This document shows, in pieces, positions 50,752 to 60,673 of a DNA stretch of 62,137 nt. The notes beneath the pieces were generated by a model. It saw only the letters and a program-made list of their open reading frames with translations, was not told the origin of the DNA and searched no databases. Source of the stretch: Clostridiales bacterium (GTDB taxonomy: Bacteria > Bacillota > Clostridia > Christensenellales > Borkfalkiaceae). The DNA lies in NCBI GenBank assembly GCA_015055865.1, contig SVHK01000004.1, forward strand, positions 1-62,137. Direction: 5' to 3'. The number at the start of each line of letters is the position of its first letter. Position 1 is the stretch's first letter. A program made the position numbers and the translations under genes.

Positions 50752-53310
50752 ATGAAGAAAAACATTGTAAAAAAGGGCGTAGCGTTAGGTTGTGCGCTCG
50801 TGATGTCGATGAGTCTTGCTAGTTGTTTCGATTTTAGTACTTCTGGCGGAAACGACGGTTACGAAGTTTGGACGACCTATAACACCAAGAAAGTTTTACG
50901 TGACGTAGAATTGACTACCGATTGCGTAAAAATGGAAAAGGGTATTAACGTTAAGATGGCGAAAAACGAATCCGAATTTGGTTCGCTCTACATAACGACC
51001 AAAGATAAGGGTATTAACAAATTCGATTTAATTCCTCAAGCTCTTACCAACGCCAACGGCGATGAAATTCCCGTTGAGCAAATGGAAGTTATGGCTCAAA
51101 GATACATCGAAATTTCCCTTAAGTCTAGAGGTAACTACTTAGAAGAATTCCCTCTCGGTAGTTATGCTCCCGACGCTATCGTTGGTATGGAATATTACAA
51201 AGAAGCAGGGGAAAATAAAATCGCGCCTAACAGCAACCAAGGTATTACGGTAGATTTCAAGACGACCAAAGATACGCCTGCAGGCGTATACACGGGTACG
51301 TTCTTCCTTGTCCTTGACGATGAAATCATCGACATCCCCGTAAGCGTTACCGTTTGGGATTATTCGCTTCCCGAAAAGGCAACCACGACGACTTGCGTTC
51401 TCATTTATGAAAACCAACTCGTACAAGGCGAGTTGACAAGTGTAGAAGAAGAAGTGGACGCTTGGTATAGAGTATATTACGAACAAGCGCTCGAATATAG
51501 AATGAACCCGTACATGGTGCCTGAATCGACGGTTAGCCCTAGTAAGTTCGTAGAAAACGTTCTTAAATATTTCGACCATCCGAAATTTACGTCGTTCGGT
51601 TTGCCTCACCAAACGTTCTTGCCTACTAGCCCTACGTATACTAACTCTTTCAATTATGCGGAAAATGCAGGTTACTTCGTGAACGAAGACGGTTCGCGTG
51701 ATACTGCTAAGGTTGCTAGATATTACGGCTGTATGGACTACTGGTTCGACTGCTTGTACTATTTGGGCGTAGAAGCGTCTGAATCCGGTAAGAACTATTT
51801 CGAACAATGCTATATTTATCCTATCGACGAACCGGAAGGCGAAGAATCTTTAAGAGTTGCAATCGAATGGATGCAAGACTTAAGACAACTCAAAAACGAC
51901 GTAGCCGATAAACTTATCGAAGACGGTTATTTTAGCGATGGCGATGAAATCGTTGAAAGCGTACGCGACGTTGACGTTATTTGTACGGCGCTCGGCGACG
52001 AACCTGCGTTAGCTGAATTCGATATTTGTTACGTTCCGCAATTGCACGAAATCGAAGATTACTCTATTCAAACGAGTATTGAAAAACACGCGGAGAATAA
52101 CGATAATCCTCTTTGGTATTATACGCAAATCGACCCTGCTGCTCCCGCTCCTACCAGTCACATTGACGACTTCTTGGTATCGGGCAGAATTATGAAGTGG
52201 GTACAAAAATATTACAACATCGACGCTTGGCTCAACTGGATGTACAACGCGTATATGCAAATTCAAGGCTGGGGCTCGGCGTATAAAGCGGTTAACGCAT
52301 ACGACGAAATTTCCAGAAACTTGGGTAGTGCAGTAGGTGCAATGGGCGACGGTTATTTCGTATACCCTGCGGCTAAATACGGCGCAGATGCTCCCATTAA
52401 ATCGTTGCGTTTGCTTGCGCATAGAGACGGCGAAGAAGATTTAGAAGTACTTAGATATCTTGATACGTTGTATGCAGAATACGAAACCTACTACGGTTTG
52501 GAAGAAGGCACGTTGAATGTAAACGACGTTTTGAAGGGCGTATACGATAAGATTTTCTGCCGTTCGACCGCGTTTAGCGACGACGCAATCTTCGACGAAT
52601 GTAGAGAAGCGTTGAAAGACGCAATCCTTCGCGTAACGCATGAAGACAACAAGTTCATCTACAACGTTAAATATCAAGGTAAAGAAGCAACGTATACTTT
52701 CTATACCGCTTCTGATTATCAATTGAAGGTTGACGGTCAAGCGTTGACGCCTACGACTTGTGGGGAAGGTTATAAATATACCTATACGTTGGACGCATCG
52801 ACCAAATCTCTTTTGAGTAGCGTTGAATTGGTAAAAGGTGAAACGACGAAGACGATTGAGCTTTATGAAAAAGCTAGCACGAAAGCTATTGATTTGACTT
52901 CGAGCGAAGTGAACGTTACGGTATCGGATAACAGCTCTTATCAAGCAAAAGACACGGGTTATGCGTTCACGATTAAGAGTGATGCTAATAACGAGTATTT
53001 CATTCCTCAAATTAAGTTTACTTCGGGTGTTCCCAATACCTTCCAAGTTATCGAATTAGACGTAAAGAATACGAAGAACGAAGCCGTTAAGATGAAGCTT
53101 AAGATTACTTCTACGAGCGGAATTTCCGTAACCAAAGAAATCGGTTTGACGGCAAACACGGCGCGTACGGTAGAAGTCTATAACGCTTTGTCTGCCGGTA
53201 GCAAAGTAGCGTCTATAAGTATCGTATTTGAAAACCAAACGTTGGTAGACGGCAACTTTGAAATGATTAACGATCGTACGATTGAAATCATGGGTATGAG
53301 AGTAAAATAG
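50752..53310 (+). CDS. Surface lipoprotein with DUF4091 (glycoside-hydrolase-like) domain
   Basis: The 852-residue protein has a lipoprotein signal (GCALVMSMSLASC, Cys 25), a beta-rich N-terminal domain (about 40-230, with DFKTTKDTPAGVYTGTF), a barrel-like central region with YIYPIDEPEGEESL near 365, and the DUF4091 pattern near 530-585 (WGSAYKAVNAYDEI, DGYFVYPAAKYG, LRLLAHRDGEEDLEVLRYLD). A C-terminal beta domain follows. DUF4091 proteins are linked to glycan breakdown, but activity is unproven. I chose the ATG at 50752 because AAAGGAG and the signal sequence support it. Confidence 0.83.
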   Translation: MKKNIVKKGVALGCALVMSMSLASCFDFSTSGGNDGYEVWTTYNTKKVLRDVELTTDCVKMEKGINVKMAKNESEFGSLYITTKDKGINKFDLIPQALTNANGDEIPVEQMEVMAQRYIEISLKSRGNYLEEFPLGSYAPDAIVGMEYYKEAGENKIAPNSNQGITVDFKTTKDTPAGVYTGTFFLVLDDEIIDIPVSVTVWDYSLPEKATTTTCVLIYENQLVQGELTSVEEEVDAWYRVYYEQALEYRMNPYMVPESTVSPSKFVENVLKYFDHPKFTSFGLPHQTFLPTSPTYTNSFNYAENAGYFVNEDGSRDTAKVARYYGCMDYWFDCLYYLGVEASESGKNYFEQCYIYPIDEPEGEESLRVAIEWMQDLRQLKNDVADKLIEDGYFSDGDEIVESVRDVDVICTALGDEPALAEFDICYVPQLHEIEDYSIQTSIEKHAENNDNPLWYYTQIDPAAPAPTSHIDDFLVSGRIMKWVQKYYNIDAWLNWMYNAYMQIQGWGSAYKAVNAYDEISRNLGSAVGAMGDGYFVYPAAKYGADAPIKSLRLLAHRDGEEDLEVLRYLDTLYAEYETYYGLEEGTLNVNDVLKGVYDKIFCRSTAFSDDAIFDECREALKDAILRVTHEDNKFIYNVKYQGKEATYTFYTASDYQLKVDGQALTPTTCGEGYKYTYTLDASTKSLLSSVELVKGETTKTIELYEKASTKAIDLTSSEVNVTVSDNSSYQAKDTGYAFTIKSDANNEYFIPQIKFTSGVPNTFQVIELDVKNTKNEAVKMKLKITSTSGISVTKEIGLTANTARTVEVYNALSAGSKVASISIVFENQTLVDGNFEMINDRTIEIMGMRVK

Positions 53311-53320
53311 GAGTAAAAAT

Positions 53321-55675
53321 ATGAAAAAATTTTTATTAGCAGTTTTATCAGTACTTGGTGTTTCTTGTTTAGCATTGGGCGCTTCGTGTATTCAAAACGA
53401 AGACCCTAATAGTTCCACGGAACAAACTCCGCAAACCGACGTCGTTGTTCTTAACGGGTTCAACCGCTACGAAGACGTAGCCGTCATCTATCTTGATCCC
53501 GCAACGTTCGACGGTTCGTTTAAACTTAATGACAACTCGGATTATTTCGTAGAAGGCGGTGCTTCTTATAAGATTTATATCGCGAATACGAAAGTAAACC
53601 AACCCAACTTGAAACTTTCTGCTGGTGGATTAAAGAGCGACATCACCGACGTAACGGAATTCGGCTTGTACGTATATAACGAAAACGATTACTCGTTTGA
53701 CATTATCGTTACAGCGTATGCAGGCGACACGGTTGTGTGCGCGCCCGTCGCAACGGTTGCGCCCGGTGCGAACAATCTTACGTTCCCCATCAATAGAGCG
53801 CTCGTTCAAAAGTCCGGTAAAGTTGTTACCGATTATAGTATTTCGTTCTCTGGTTTAAAGAGTAAGACGACTTTGTATTTTGACAATTTCCACGTAAAGA
53901 CCACGACCGCTCCGGTTGTTCTTCCCGCTGCAGTTTCGGAAATTATTACCGCTATTGATAGATTTACGGAAGATACGTCTAAAGAAACGTTGGAAGGCGT
54001 TATGATGCAATACAACGCGCTTTCGGCAGAAGATAAAAAATGCGTAACCAATTACGAAAGATTGTCTTCGTTGCTTACGTCGCATTGGTTGCAAGACATT
54101 GCGCAAGCGCAAGTGAACGACCCTGAAACCTTGCTTTACTTCGACCGTATGTTCGGTACGTTGCAAGTAAGTAAAGGTGGCCCTGGTATTTCTTCTTATT
54201 CGTATAGTACCGCAATGAAATACGGCGAAGAAGCCGGTTCGATGAAAGTAGATTTCGAAATAACTTCGACCAACTGGGTATCTTTGTATACGACGGCAAC
54301 GACGTCGATTGAAGAAGAAAATATCGAGTTCTACGTATATAACGATTCCGACCAATACAAAGCAATGTGTTTGGGTTGGAACGTACCGTTCAACAGCAAC
54401 TACGCAGGTTATATGGAACTTGCTCCTCACGAATGGACGAAAGTTCTTATGAAGTCTGAGAAATTCACCAACGTTGGTGCTCCTAGTGGTGTAATTCAAA
54501 TTTGCGGTTTGAGCGATTTGACGAATAGAAGCGGTCAAGCTCCCGACGGTAGCTTGTACTTCTCTTCCTTCAAGAAACAAGACAACTCGAAACAAGTTAT
54601 TGAAGCAAGAACGGGCGATGAAGCAAACACCTTGTTCTTCTTCGACAGAGACCTTGGTTTGAACCAAGTAGTTGAAACGGGTGGTTTCAAAGAACTCTCT
54701 ACCGATACGGTATTCAACGGTGAATCCGGCGCGTTGAAGATGACTTATACCGGTCAAAAACAACCGACGCTTGCTTTGGAATTGGCGAAATATCCGTTCA
54801 ACGAAGACGATTACGTCGTTATGAACGTTTATCCTGACGTAAACACCGATTACGTACAAGTTACGGTAGGTACGTTGTACGGTACGCGTGCTTTAAACAA
54901 CAAGTGGACGACGATGATTATTCCTGCAAAGGCGTTTAATTCAGCGACGTATTTCTTGGTTCAATTCATTAACGACGGCGGTTCTAGCACGGGTGACAAT
55001 TGGATTGAAGGCGAAGGTTCGGTTTACTTCACGAAAGCGAAAGTATATTCGGGCGACCAATTAAGAAACTTGACCGGTACGTACGACTATCTCACGCAGT
55101 ATACGAATCTTTCGGCTACGATACAAGCGAACGCAGATATTAGTAAGGTTGAAGCAGTAGCGGACGATTTCGAATATAACGTTGGTTCTACGAAGTTCGT
55201 AGGTAAAGTAGATTACTACGATAGAGGTACGTTCTCTTACAATCCTATCGTTTACGGTTCTTGGTACGACGCAGACGTTGCATTGGTTGGTAATGCGATT
55301 CGTTTCTATGCAAGAGCGAACATTTCTGCCGCGATAACCTCGCAAAAGACGGCAATCGGTATGGAACTTAAGGATAGCGTAGATTGTAGCGGTAAGACGT
55401 TGTATATCGTTGCAAGTGGTTTGATAGACAAAGAAGACGTTGACGATTTGGCTATTCAACTTATGTCGGCAAGAGACGCAACGGGCGAAGGCAACGATAA
55501 GATTTACGCTACGTCGGTTGAAGTATTGGCAGACGGTTACGTAAGATACGGATTTGACGTTAGTGGCGTTGATTTCGATGTGAAGTATTTACGCCTTTGG
55601 ACGGGACACGATCTTAATTGCATCAACGTTGACTATGAAGCAGTAACCATTAGAGATATTTCTTTTGGTGCTTAA
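53321..55675 (+). CDS. Large surface lipoprotein of repeated beta modules, function unknown
   Basis: The 784-residue protein has a lipoprotein signal (LGVSCLALGASC, Cys 23). I see four beta-rich modules at about 42-195, 265-420, 433-590 and 610-784. The second and third begin alike (TLLYFDRMFGTLQV and TLFFFDRDLGLNQV), so they are duplicates. A helical linker at about 203-263 contains MQYNALSAEDKKCVTNYERL, a pattern common in surface proteins. The modules resemble carbohydrate-binding jelly rolls in style, but I cannot name a family. It probably holds glycans for the adjacent transporter. Confidence 0.75.
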   Translation: MKKFLLAVLSVLGVSCLALGASCIQNEDPNSSTEQTPQTDVVVLNGFNRYEDVAVIYLDPATFDGSFKLNDNSDYFVEGGASYKIYIANTKVNQPNLKLSAGGLKSDITDVTEFGLYVYNENDYSFDIIVTAYAGDTVVCAPVATVAPGANNLTFPINRALVQKSGKVVTDYSISFSGLKSKTTLYFDNFHVKTTTAPVVLPAAVSEIITAIDRFTEDTSKETLEGVMMQYNALSAEDKKCVTNYERLSSLLTSHWLQDIAQAQVNDPETLLYFDRMFGTLQVSKGGPGISSYSYSTAMKYGEEAGSMKVDFEITSTNWVSLYTTATTSIEEENIEFYVYNDSDQYKAMCLGWNVPFNSNYAGYMELAPHEWTKVLMKSEKFTNVGAPSGVIQICGLSDLTNRSGQAPDGSLYFSSFKKQDNSKQVIEARTGDEANTLFFFDRDLGLNQVVETGGFKELSTDTVFNGESGALKMTYTGQKQPTLALELAKYPFNEDDYVVMNVYPDVNTDYVQVTVGTLYGTRALNNKWTTMIIPAKAFNSATYFLVQFINDGGSSTGDNWIEGEGSVYFTKAKVYSGDQLRNLTGTYDYLTQYTNLSATIQANADISKVEAVADDFEYNVGSTKFVGKVDYYDRGTFSYNPIVYGSWYDADVALVGNAIRFYARANISAAITSQKTAIGMELKDSVDCSGKTLYIVASGLIDKEDVDDLAIQLMSARDATGEGNDKIYATSVEVLADGYVRYGFDVSGVDFDVKYLRLWTGHDLNCINVDYEAVTIRDISFGA

Positions 55676-55691
55676 GACTAATTAAAAAAAG

Positions 55692-55724
55692 CGCGCAAAT
55701 TATCCCACGCGGATAATTTGCGCG
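55692..55724 (+). other. Stem-loop after the modular lipoprotein gene
   Basis: CGCGCAAATTATC (55692-55704) pairs perfectly with GATAATTTGCGCG (55712-55724). The plus strand lacks a T tract after it, so it more likely stabilises or divides the operon mRNA than ends it. Confidence 0.7.
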
Positions 55725-55816
55725 TGAAAAAGTTAAAAAACAAACAAAAGTCGGTTAATTTTTAATGATTACGACTTATTAAAATCAGATTTACGATAAA
55801 CCGAATAGCAAATTCA

Positions 55817-55850
55817 GTTTTTCCCGATACAATGTTGCATCGGGAAAAAC
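55817..55850 (+). other. Stem-loop in the leader of the permease genes
   Basis: GTTTTTCCCGAT (55817-55828) pairs perfectly with ATCGGGAAAAAC (55839-55850) over a ten-base loop, 19 bases before the permease ATG. No T tract follows. Confidence 0.65.
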
Positions 55851-55869
55851 CTAATATATAGGAGGCTAT

Positions 55870-56787
55870 ATGTATAATGTAATGGGCGAAAAGAAGAAAG
55901 ATATCGGCGCGCTTGTTTTCATCATTTCGATGTTAATTATTCCAATCGTGATGTTTTTGTTCTTTTACGTATATATCAATTTCAACTCCATTTTAATGGC
56001 GTTTCAAATTCCGTTGTACGACGGGCTTGGCGGTTTCGAATGGGGTTTAGACAATTTCGAAAAAGTTTTTGAACAATTTTCTAATTCAGACGAAGATTTG
56101 TGGGCGTATTTAGGCAACACGGCTATTTTCTTTTTTACGGATACCTTCGTTAGCTTGCCGTTATCCCTTGTAATATGCTACTTTATTTATAAAAAAATAG
56201 CGGGCTATCAAGCGTTTAGAACGATTATTTATTTGCCTGTTATTATTACGACTACTATTTTTGCAACCTTGTACAAAGGCATGATTGAAGCAGGTGGTCC
56301 TTTACAGGCATTGTATGCGCAATGGGGCGTTGAACCGCCTTCTACCTTCGTCATGGCGGAAGAATTCGCGTTGAAAACTATGTTGATTTTCGTTATTTAT
56401 ACGGGGCTTGGCGGTAGATTCGTATTGTTTGGCGGTGCGATGAATTCCATCGACTCGTCTATCATTGACGCAGGTAAAATTGACGGGGCTAGTCCGTTTA
56501 GAGAATTAGTTTCTATTATCGTGCCTTGTATTTGGCCTACGTTGTCTACGATGCTTTTGTTGTGTTCGACGGGTATTTTCACGGCGAGCGGACCTTCGTT
56601 GTTGTTCGATAAAGGTGATTACGGTACGAAGACCATCAGCTATTGGATTTACGATATTACCTCCGGTAGCGGTAGCGCGGGCGAGAGCGTAGAGCTTGCT
56701 TCGGCAATCGGTTTAGTATTTACCTTATTAGGACTTCCTATTGTATTGGTCGTTAAGAAACTTACTGGTATTACGGAGGATAATTAA
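55870..56787 (+). CDS. ABC sugar transporter permease, MalF/UgpA type
   Basis: The 305-residue protein has six likely membrane segments (first: GALVFIISMLIIPIVMFLFF) and the permease EAA loop in the form IIDAGKIDGASPFRELVSII near residue 197, which contacts the ATPase. It starts with AGGAGG seven bases before the ATG. It pairs with the next permease, two bases downstream. No ATPase gene is present, so a shared MsmX-like ATPase from elsewhere is expected. Confidence 0.92.
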   Translation: MYNVMGEKKKDIGALVFIISMLIIPIVMFLFFYVYINFNSILMAFQIPLYDGLGGFEWGLDNFEKVFEQFSNSDEDLWAYLGNTAIFFFTDTFVSLPLSLVICYFIYKKIAGYQAFRTIIYLPVIITTTIFATLYKGMIEAGGPLQALYAQWGVEPPSTFVMAEEFALKTMLIFVIYTGLGGRFVLFGGAMNSIDSSIIDAGKIDGASPFRELVSIIVPCIWPTLSTMLLLCSTGIFTASGPSLLFDKGDYGTKTISYWIYDITSGSGSAGESVELASAIGLVFTLLGLPIVLVVKKLTGITEDN

Positions 56788-56789
56788 TA

Positions 56790-57671
56790 ATGGAAAAAAT
56801 TAAGAGAACAAAAGGGGAACAAGTATTGTATTGTTTCGTATTTACGGTACTTACTATCTATTCGATTTTTATTTTGTATCATTTCTATTTCCTTTTACAG
56901 CTTGCGACCAAAGGTAATGCGGTTGAATACTACGACGCGGTTATAGTCGACACACTTGCTACTTGGAGCGATAATTTTACTTTGAACAATTTTACTAAGG
57001 CGTTTACTGCATTGACGGACGATTACGGCAATACGTTCTTGGGAATGACTTTCAACTCCATTTGGTTCTCCGTGGGTAGTATGGTTATTTCGCTTTTCTT
57101 TGAAAGTGCGGTTACGTATATCATTTGTAAATATAATTTCAGGGGTAGAACGTTACTTTACAACCTTGTTATTTTCCGTTTGATGTTGCCGATCGTTGGT
57201 TCGTTGCCTTCGGCGTATCGCGTCTATAAGGCGGCGGGCTTATTAAACTCGCCTAAAATCTTAATTACGGCGATGGACGCGTTGACTGGCGCGAACTTCT
57301 TGATTATGTATTCTTTCTATAAAGGAATTTCTTGGGATTACGCAGAAGCGGCGTTTATTGACGGCGCGAACCATTTCCAAGTTTATTTCCAAATTATGGT
57401 AAGAATGGCTTTGCCTGCAATTAGCGTATTGTTTATCACCGGCTTTATCGGGCGTTGGAACGAATATATGACGATTAGTATCTTTATGCCTCAATTGCCT
57501 ACGCTTTCTTACGGTTTGTATATGTTTGAACAAAACATGAAATACAGCGGTGGCGATATGCCCGTATATTTCGCAGGCGTATTGATTGCGGCGATTCCTT
57601 GTATTACGCTCTTTATCATTTTCCAAAACTCCATTATGCAAACCGTGCATATGGGTGGTTTGAAAGGTTAA
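56790..57671 (+). CDS. ABC sugar transporter permease, MalG/UgpE type
   Basis: This 293-residue inner-membrane partner has about six membrane segments and the classical EAA loop DYAEAAFIDGANHFQVYFQI near residue 186, followed by ITGFIGRWNEYM. It begins two bases after the previous permease stop, with GGAGG inside the end of that gene, so the two are coupled. With the binding protein at 48936 it forms a CUT1-type importer. Confidence 0.93.
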   Translation: MEKIKRTKGEQVLYCFVFTVLTIYSIFILYHFYFLLQLATKGNAVEYYDAVIVDTLATWSDNFTLNNFTKAFTALTDDYGNTFLGMTFNSIWFSVGSMVISLFFESAVTYIICKYNFRGRTLLYNLVIFRLMLPIVGSLPSAYRVYKAAGLLNSPKILITAMDALTGANFLIMYSFYKGISWDYAEAAFIDGANHFQVYFQIMVRMALPAISVLFITGFIGRWNEYMTISIFMPQLPTLSYGLYMFEQNMKYSGGDMPVYFAGVLIAAIPCITLFIIFQNSIMQTVHMGGLKG

Positions 57672-57710
57672 TTAAGGCGAATCAATAACACTTGTCGTAA
57701 TATAATACCG

Positions 57711-57749
57711 ACGAGCTCAAAAGGATTTAAAATATCCGTTTGGGCTCGT
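57711..57749 (+). other. Stem-loop between permease and GH106-like genes
   Basis: ACGAGCTCAAA (57711-57721) pairs with TTTGGGCTCGT (57739-57749) with one G-U; an inner GGAT/ATCC stem may extend it. There is no clear T tract. Confidence 0.55.
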
Positions 57750-57814
57750 TCGGATTATACTGACTTAGCTAATTTTAGCGATTTATTTTGTTCTTTTCCG
57801 ATAGGAGGATAGCG

Positions 57815-60655
57815 ATGAAAGAGAAAACGATTCAAGCAACGGGGATTCCGTTTTGGTCTTGGAACGACGAGCTTGAGGTGGATAAACTCGTCAAGCAAAT
57901 CAACGAGATGCATAAAAACGGTTACGGTGGTTTCTTTATGCACGCCCGTTCAGGGTTAAAAACGGAATATTTAAAAGATAAATGGTTCGATTGCGTTCGC
58001 GCTTGCTGTGAAGAAGCCAAGAAATTGGGTATGCAAGCGTGGTTGTACGATGAAAACGGTTGGCCTAGTGGGTTCGTTGGCGGTAAATTGCTCGAAACGA
58101 AAGCTTTCCGATTGCATTATTTAACGCATACGATTGGGGAGTTTGACGAAAAAGCGACTTTCCATTACCGTATGGACGGGGATAAATTGAAGCGTGCTAA
58201 AGAAAAAGCGGACGGAACGTTTATAAACGTTTTCGACCACGAATCGGTTTCGATGGTGGACGTTGCCAACGGCGACGTGGTAGACGCTTTTATCCAAGAA
58301 ACGCACGAAAAATATAAGCAAGAATTAAACGACATTTCAAACGACGTCGTTGGTTTTTTCACGGACGAACCGCAGTATTGTAGTTTGGGCGGAGCTCCGT
58401 TTCCGACTTTAATTCAATCGTATTTTAAAGAAAAATACAACGAAGACGTGTTGGAGAATTTGGGGTTGCTTTTTGCCAAGAAGAAAGGCTACGAACTGTT
58501 CCGTTATCGTTATTATAAAGGTTGTCAAGAACTTTTCCTTAACAATTTTGCGAAGAAAGTGTACGATTGGCACGATGAAAACGGTTTGAAACTTACGGGG
58601 CATTACGTTGAAGAGCGAACGATGTTCACGCAAATGTTGAATAATGCGGGGATTATGCCGTATTATGAATTTATGCATATGCCCGGTATCGATTGGCTTT
58701 GTCGTAGATATCTTCGAGTTTCCGCAATTAGACAGTTGACCAGCGTCACCGCGCAACTTGAAAGAGAATACGCGTTGACGGAAACGTTTGCTATGACCGG
58801 TTGGGACGTTACGCCCAAAGAGTTGAAGAGTATTGCTGATTATCAATACAATTACGGCGTGAACGTGATGTGCCAACACTTGTTGCCTTACTCCGAACGC
58901 GGAGAGAGAAAGAACGATTATCCTGCGCATTTTACGCCTTTTAACGCTTGGTATAAACGCGGGATTAAGGAGTTTAATCGCTATTTCGACGCATTGGGAC
59001 AATGGATACGGGATAGCAAAGAAAACGTTCGCGTAGGCGTACTTTGTACCATTCGTAGCGCGTATTTGGATTACGATTATTCGGATTGGAACAGTACGGA
59101 AGGATTAGATATTAGCTATATTGACGACGCTTGCGAAAACCTTGCAAATCACCGCGTTGCTTTCCATATCTTAGACGAAACCTTGCTTGGTAAATATGGT
59201 GGCGTAAAAGACGGAAAGATTACGTTGGGCGCTTGCGAATACGAAACGCTCGTATTGCCTAAGACTTTCGTCGTTGACAAGGCTACGGACGAAATTTTCC
59301 GCAAGTTCGTTGCGCAAGGCGGTAAAGTGTTATTATTAGACGGGAAACCGAGTTTGGTAGAAGGTTTCCCCAGCGATTTCTCTTATCTTGAAACGAACGT
59401 TACTTGGGAAGAGATTTACGCGCAAAACGACTATAAAGTATCTTCGGATTCTAAGTTTTTACATACGTCTTTGCGTACGGTCAACGGCAAGCAATACGTG
59501 TTTGCAGTGAACGTAGGCGAAGAAGAAATCGTAACGAGTTTCACCGTAGGGAAAACGAGTTTAAACGCTGTTTACGACGTAGTAAGCGACGAATTTCGTT
59601 GTATTGGAAGCTATTTCGTGATTCCGCCGAAAGAATCGATTATCGTTTGCGAATATCCAGGAGCGCAACCGTTGATTGAGTCGTTTGAAACGATAGAGAT
59701 AGGCTCGGGCGAGTATTCGGTCGTGGATTACAACGCGAATTATTTGGCGTTAGACTTTGCTCGTCTTTCTTACGACGGAGAGAATTTCGAAGAACCGAGA
59801 TCTATTCCCGGTATTTTCAATAAATTGCTTTCTGAACGCTATAACGGGGATATTACGTTAAAATATACCTTTACGGTAAAAGAAGTGCCGAACGATATTT
59901 CCTTGCTAATGGAGGACGTGGAGCAAGCGAACGTAACTTTGAACGGAAAACCGATTGCGTTTGAGGGGACGTCGAAACTTGACGAAATTTATTCCATCGC
60001 AAACCTTGCAGGGAAAATAGTTCAAGGCGAAAACGAACTGATTGTAAAGTGCAAGTTCTATCAAAACGAAAACGTTTATTACGTATTGTTTGGCGAAAAC
60101 GTATCGGAAGGCTTGAAAAATTGTATGACTTACGATACGATGTTAACGGCGCCGTACCTTTCTGGTAAATTCGGGGTATATTCGAACGATTTCAGAAAAG
60201 GCGACACAGATGTTTCGTTGCACGCGGATACGTTCTATATCGCTACTTCGCCGAGAAAGGTAACGGATTTCGTGCAAGACGGATTCCCGTTCTTTGCAGG
60301 AAATATAACGGTAAAAACCGTATTCCAAGCTACTTTAGACAACGTAAAATTAAAACTCAACGGTAGATACCATTATGCGGAGATTATGGTAAACAGTAAG
60401 CCTGCGGGAACGTTGATGTTTACGGACGTTATAGACGTTTCTCCCTATATCCAAAGCGGGAAAAACAGATTGGAAATCAAATTATATTCGGGGAATAGAA
60501 ACTTATTAGGACCGCACCACGTATTAAATTCGGATATAGATAACGAAGTCGGACCCGGTTTATTTGCCTTATCCGAAGATTGGGTGAGCGACGGTAGCGG
60601 TATTGGTTTTACCTCGAGATATTCCTTTGTAAAATTTGGTTTGTTTGATAAATAA
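57815..60655 (+). CDS. GH106-like glycoside hydrolase (alpha-L-rhamnosidase-like), cytoplasmic
   Basis: The 946-residue protein has the GH106-type barrel: IPFWSWNDELEVDKLVKQIN, GYGGFFMHARSGLKTEYL, LYDENGWPSGFVGG, GFFTDEPQY near 180, and LTETFAMTGWDVTPKELK near 330, where the Glu is a likely catalytic residue. C-terminal beta-sandwich domains follow (about 600-946). Known GH106 enzymes remove alpha-L-rhamnose, but related groups are untested, so the substrate is uncertain. No signal peptide is present, unlike many GH106 enzymes. AGGAGG lies seven bases before the chosen ATG. Confidence 0.82.
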   Translation: MKEKTIQATGIPFWSWNDELEVDKLVKQINEMHKNGYGGFFMHARSGLKTEYLKDKWFDCVRACCEEAKKLGMQAWLYDENGWPSGFVGGKLLETKAFRLHYLTHTIGEFDEKATFHYRMDGDKLKRAKEKADGTFINVFDHESVSMVDVANGDVVDAFIQETHEKYKQELNDISNDVVGFFTDEPQYCSLGGAPFPTLIQSYFKEKYNEDVLENLGLLFAKKKGYELFRYRYYKGCQELFLNNFAKKVYDWHDENGLKLTGHYVEERTMFTQMLNNAGIMPYYEFMHMPGIDWLCRRYLRVSAIRQLTSVTAQLEREYALTETFAMTGWDVTPKELKSIADYQYNYGVNVMCQHLLPYSERGERKNDYPAHFTPFNAWYKRGIKEFNRYFDALGQWIRDSKENVRVGVLCTIRSAYLDYDYSDWNSTEGLDISYIDDACENLANHRVAFHILDETLLGKYGGVKDGKITLGACEYETLVLPKTFVVDKATDEIFRKFVAQGGKVLLLDGKPSLVEGFPSDFSYLETNVTWEEIYAQNDYKVSSDSKFLHTSLRTVNGKQYVFAVNVGEEEIVTSFTVGKTSLNAVYDVVSDEFRCIGSYFVIPPKESIIVCEYPGAQPLIESFETIEIGSGEYSVVDYNANYLALDFARLSYDGENFEEPRSIPGIFNKLLSERYNGDITLKYTFTVKEVPNDISLLMEDVEQANVTLNGKPIAFEGTSKLDEIYSIANLAGKIVQGENELIVKCKFYQNENVYYVLFGENVSEGLKNCMTYDTMLTAPYLSGKFGVYSNDFRKGDTDVSLHADTFYIATSPRKVTDFVQDGFPFFAGNITVKTVFQATLDNVKLKLNGRYHYAEIMVNSKPAGTLMFTDVIDVSPYIQSGKNRLEIKLYSGNRNLLGPHHVLNSDIDNEVGPGLFALSEDWVSDGSGIGFTSRYSFVKFGLFDK

Positions 60656-60673
60656 TTGAAAAAGAGGTAGTGT

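Noticed and set aside
53855-54859. A 334-codon minus-strand frame within the modular lipoprotein gene
   Set aside because: Antisense shadow with no start signal and no recognisable domain.
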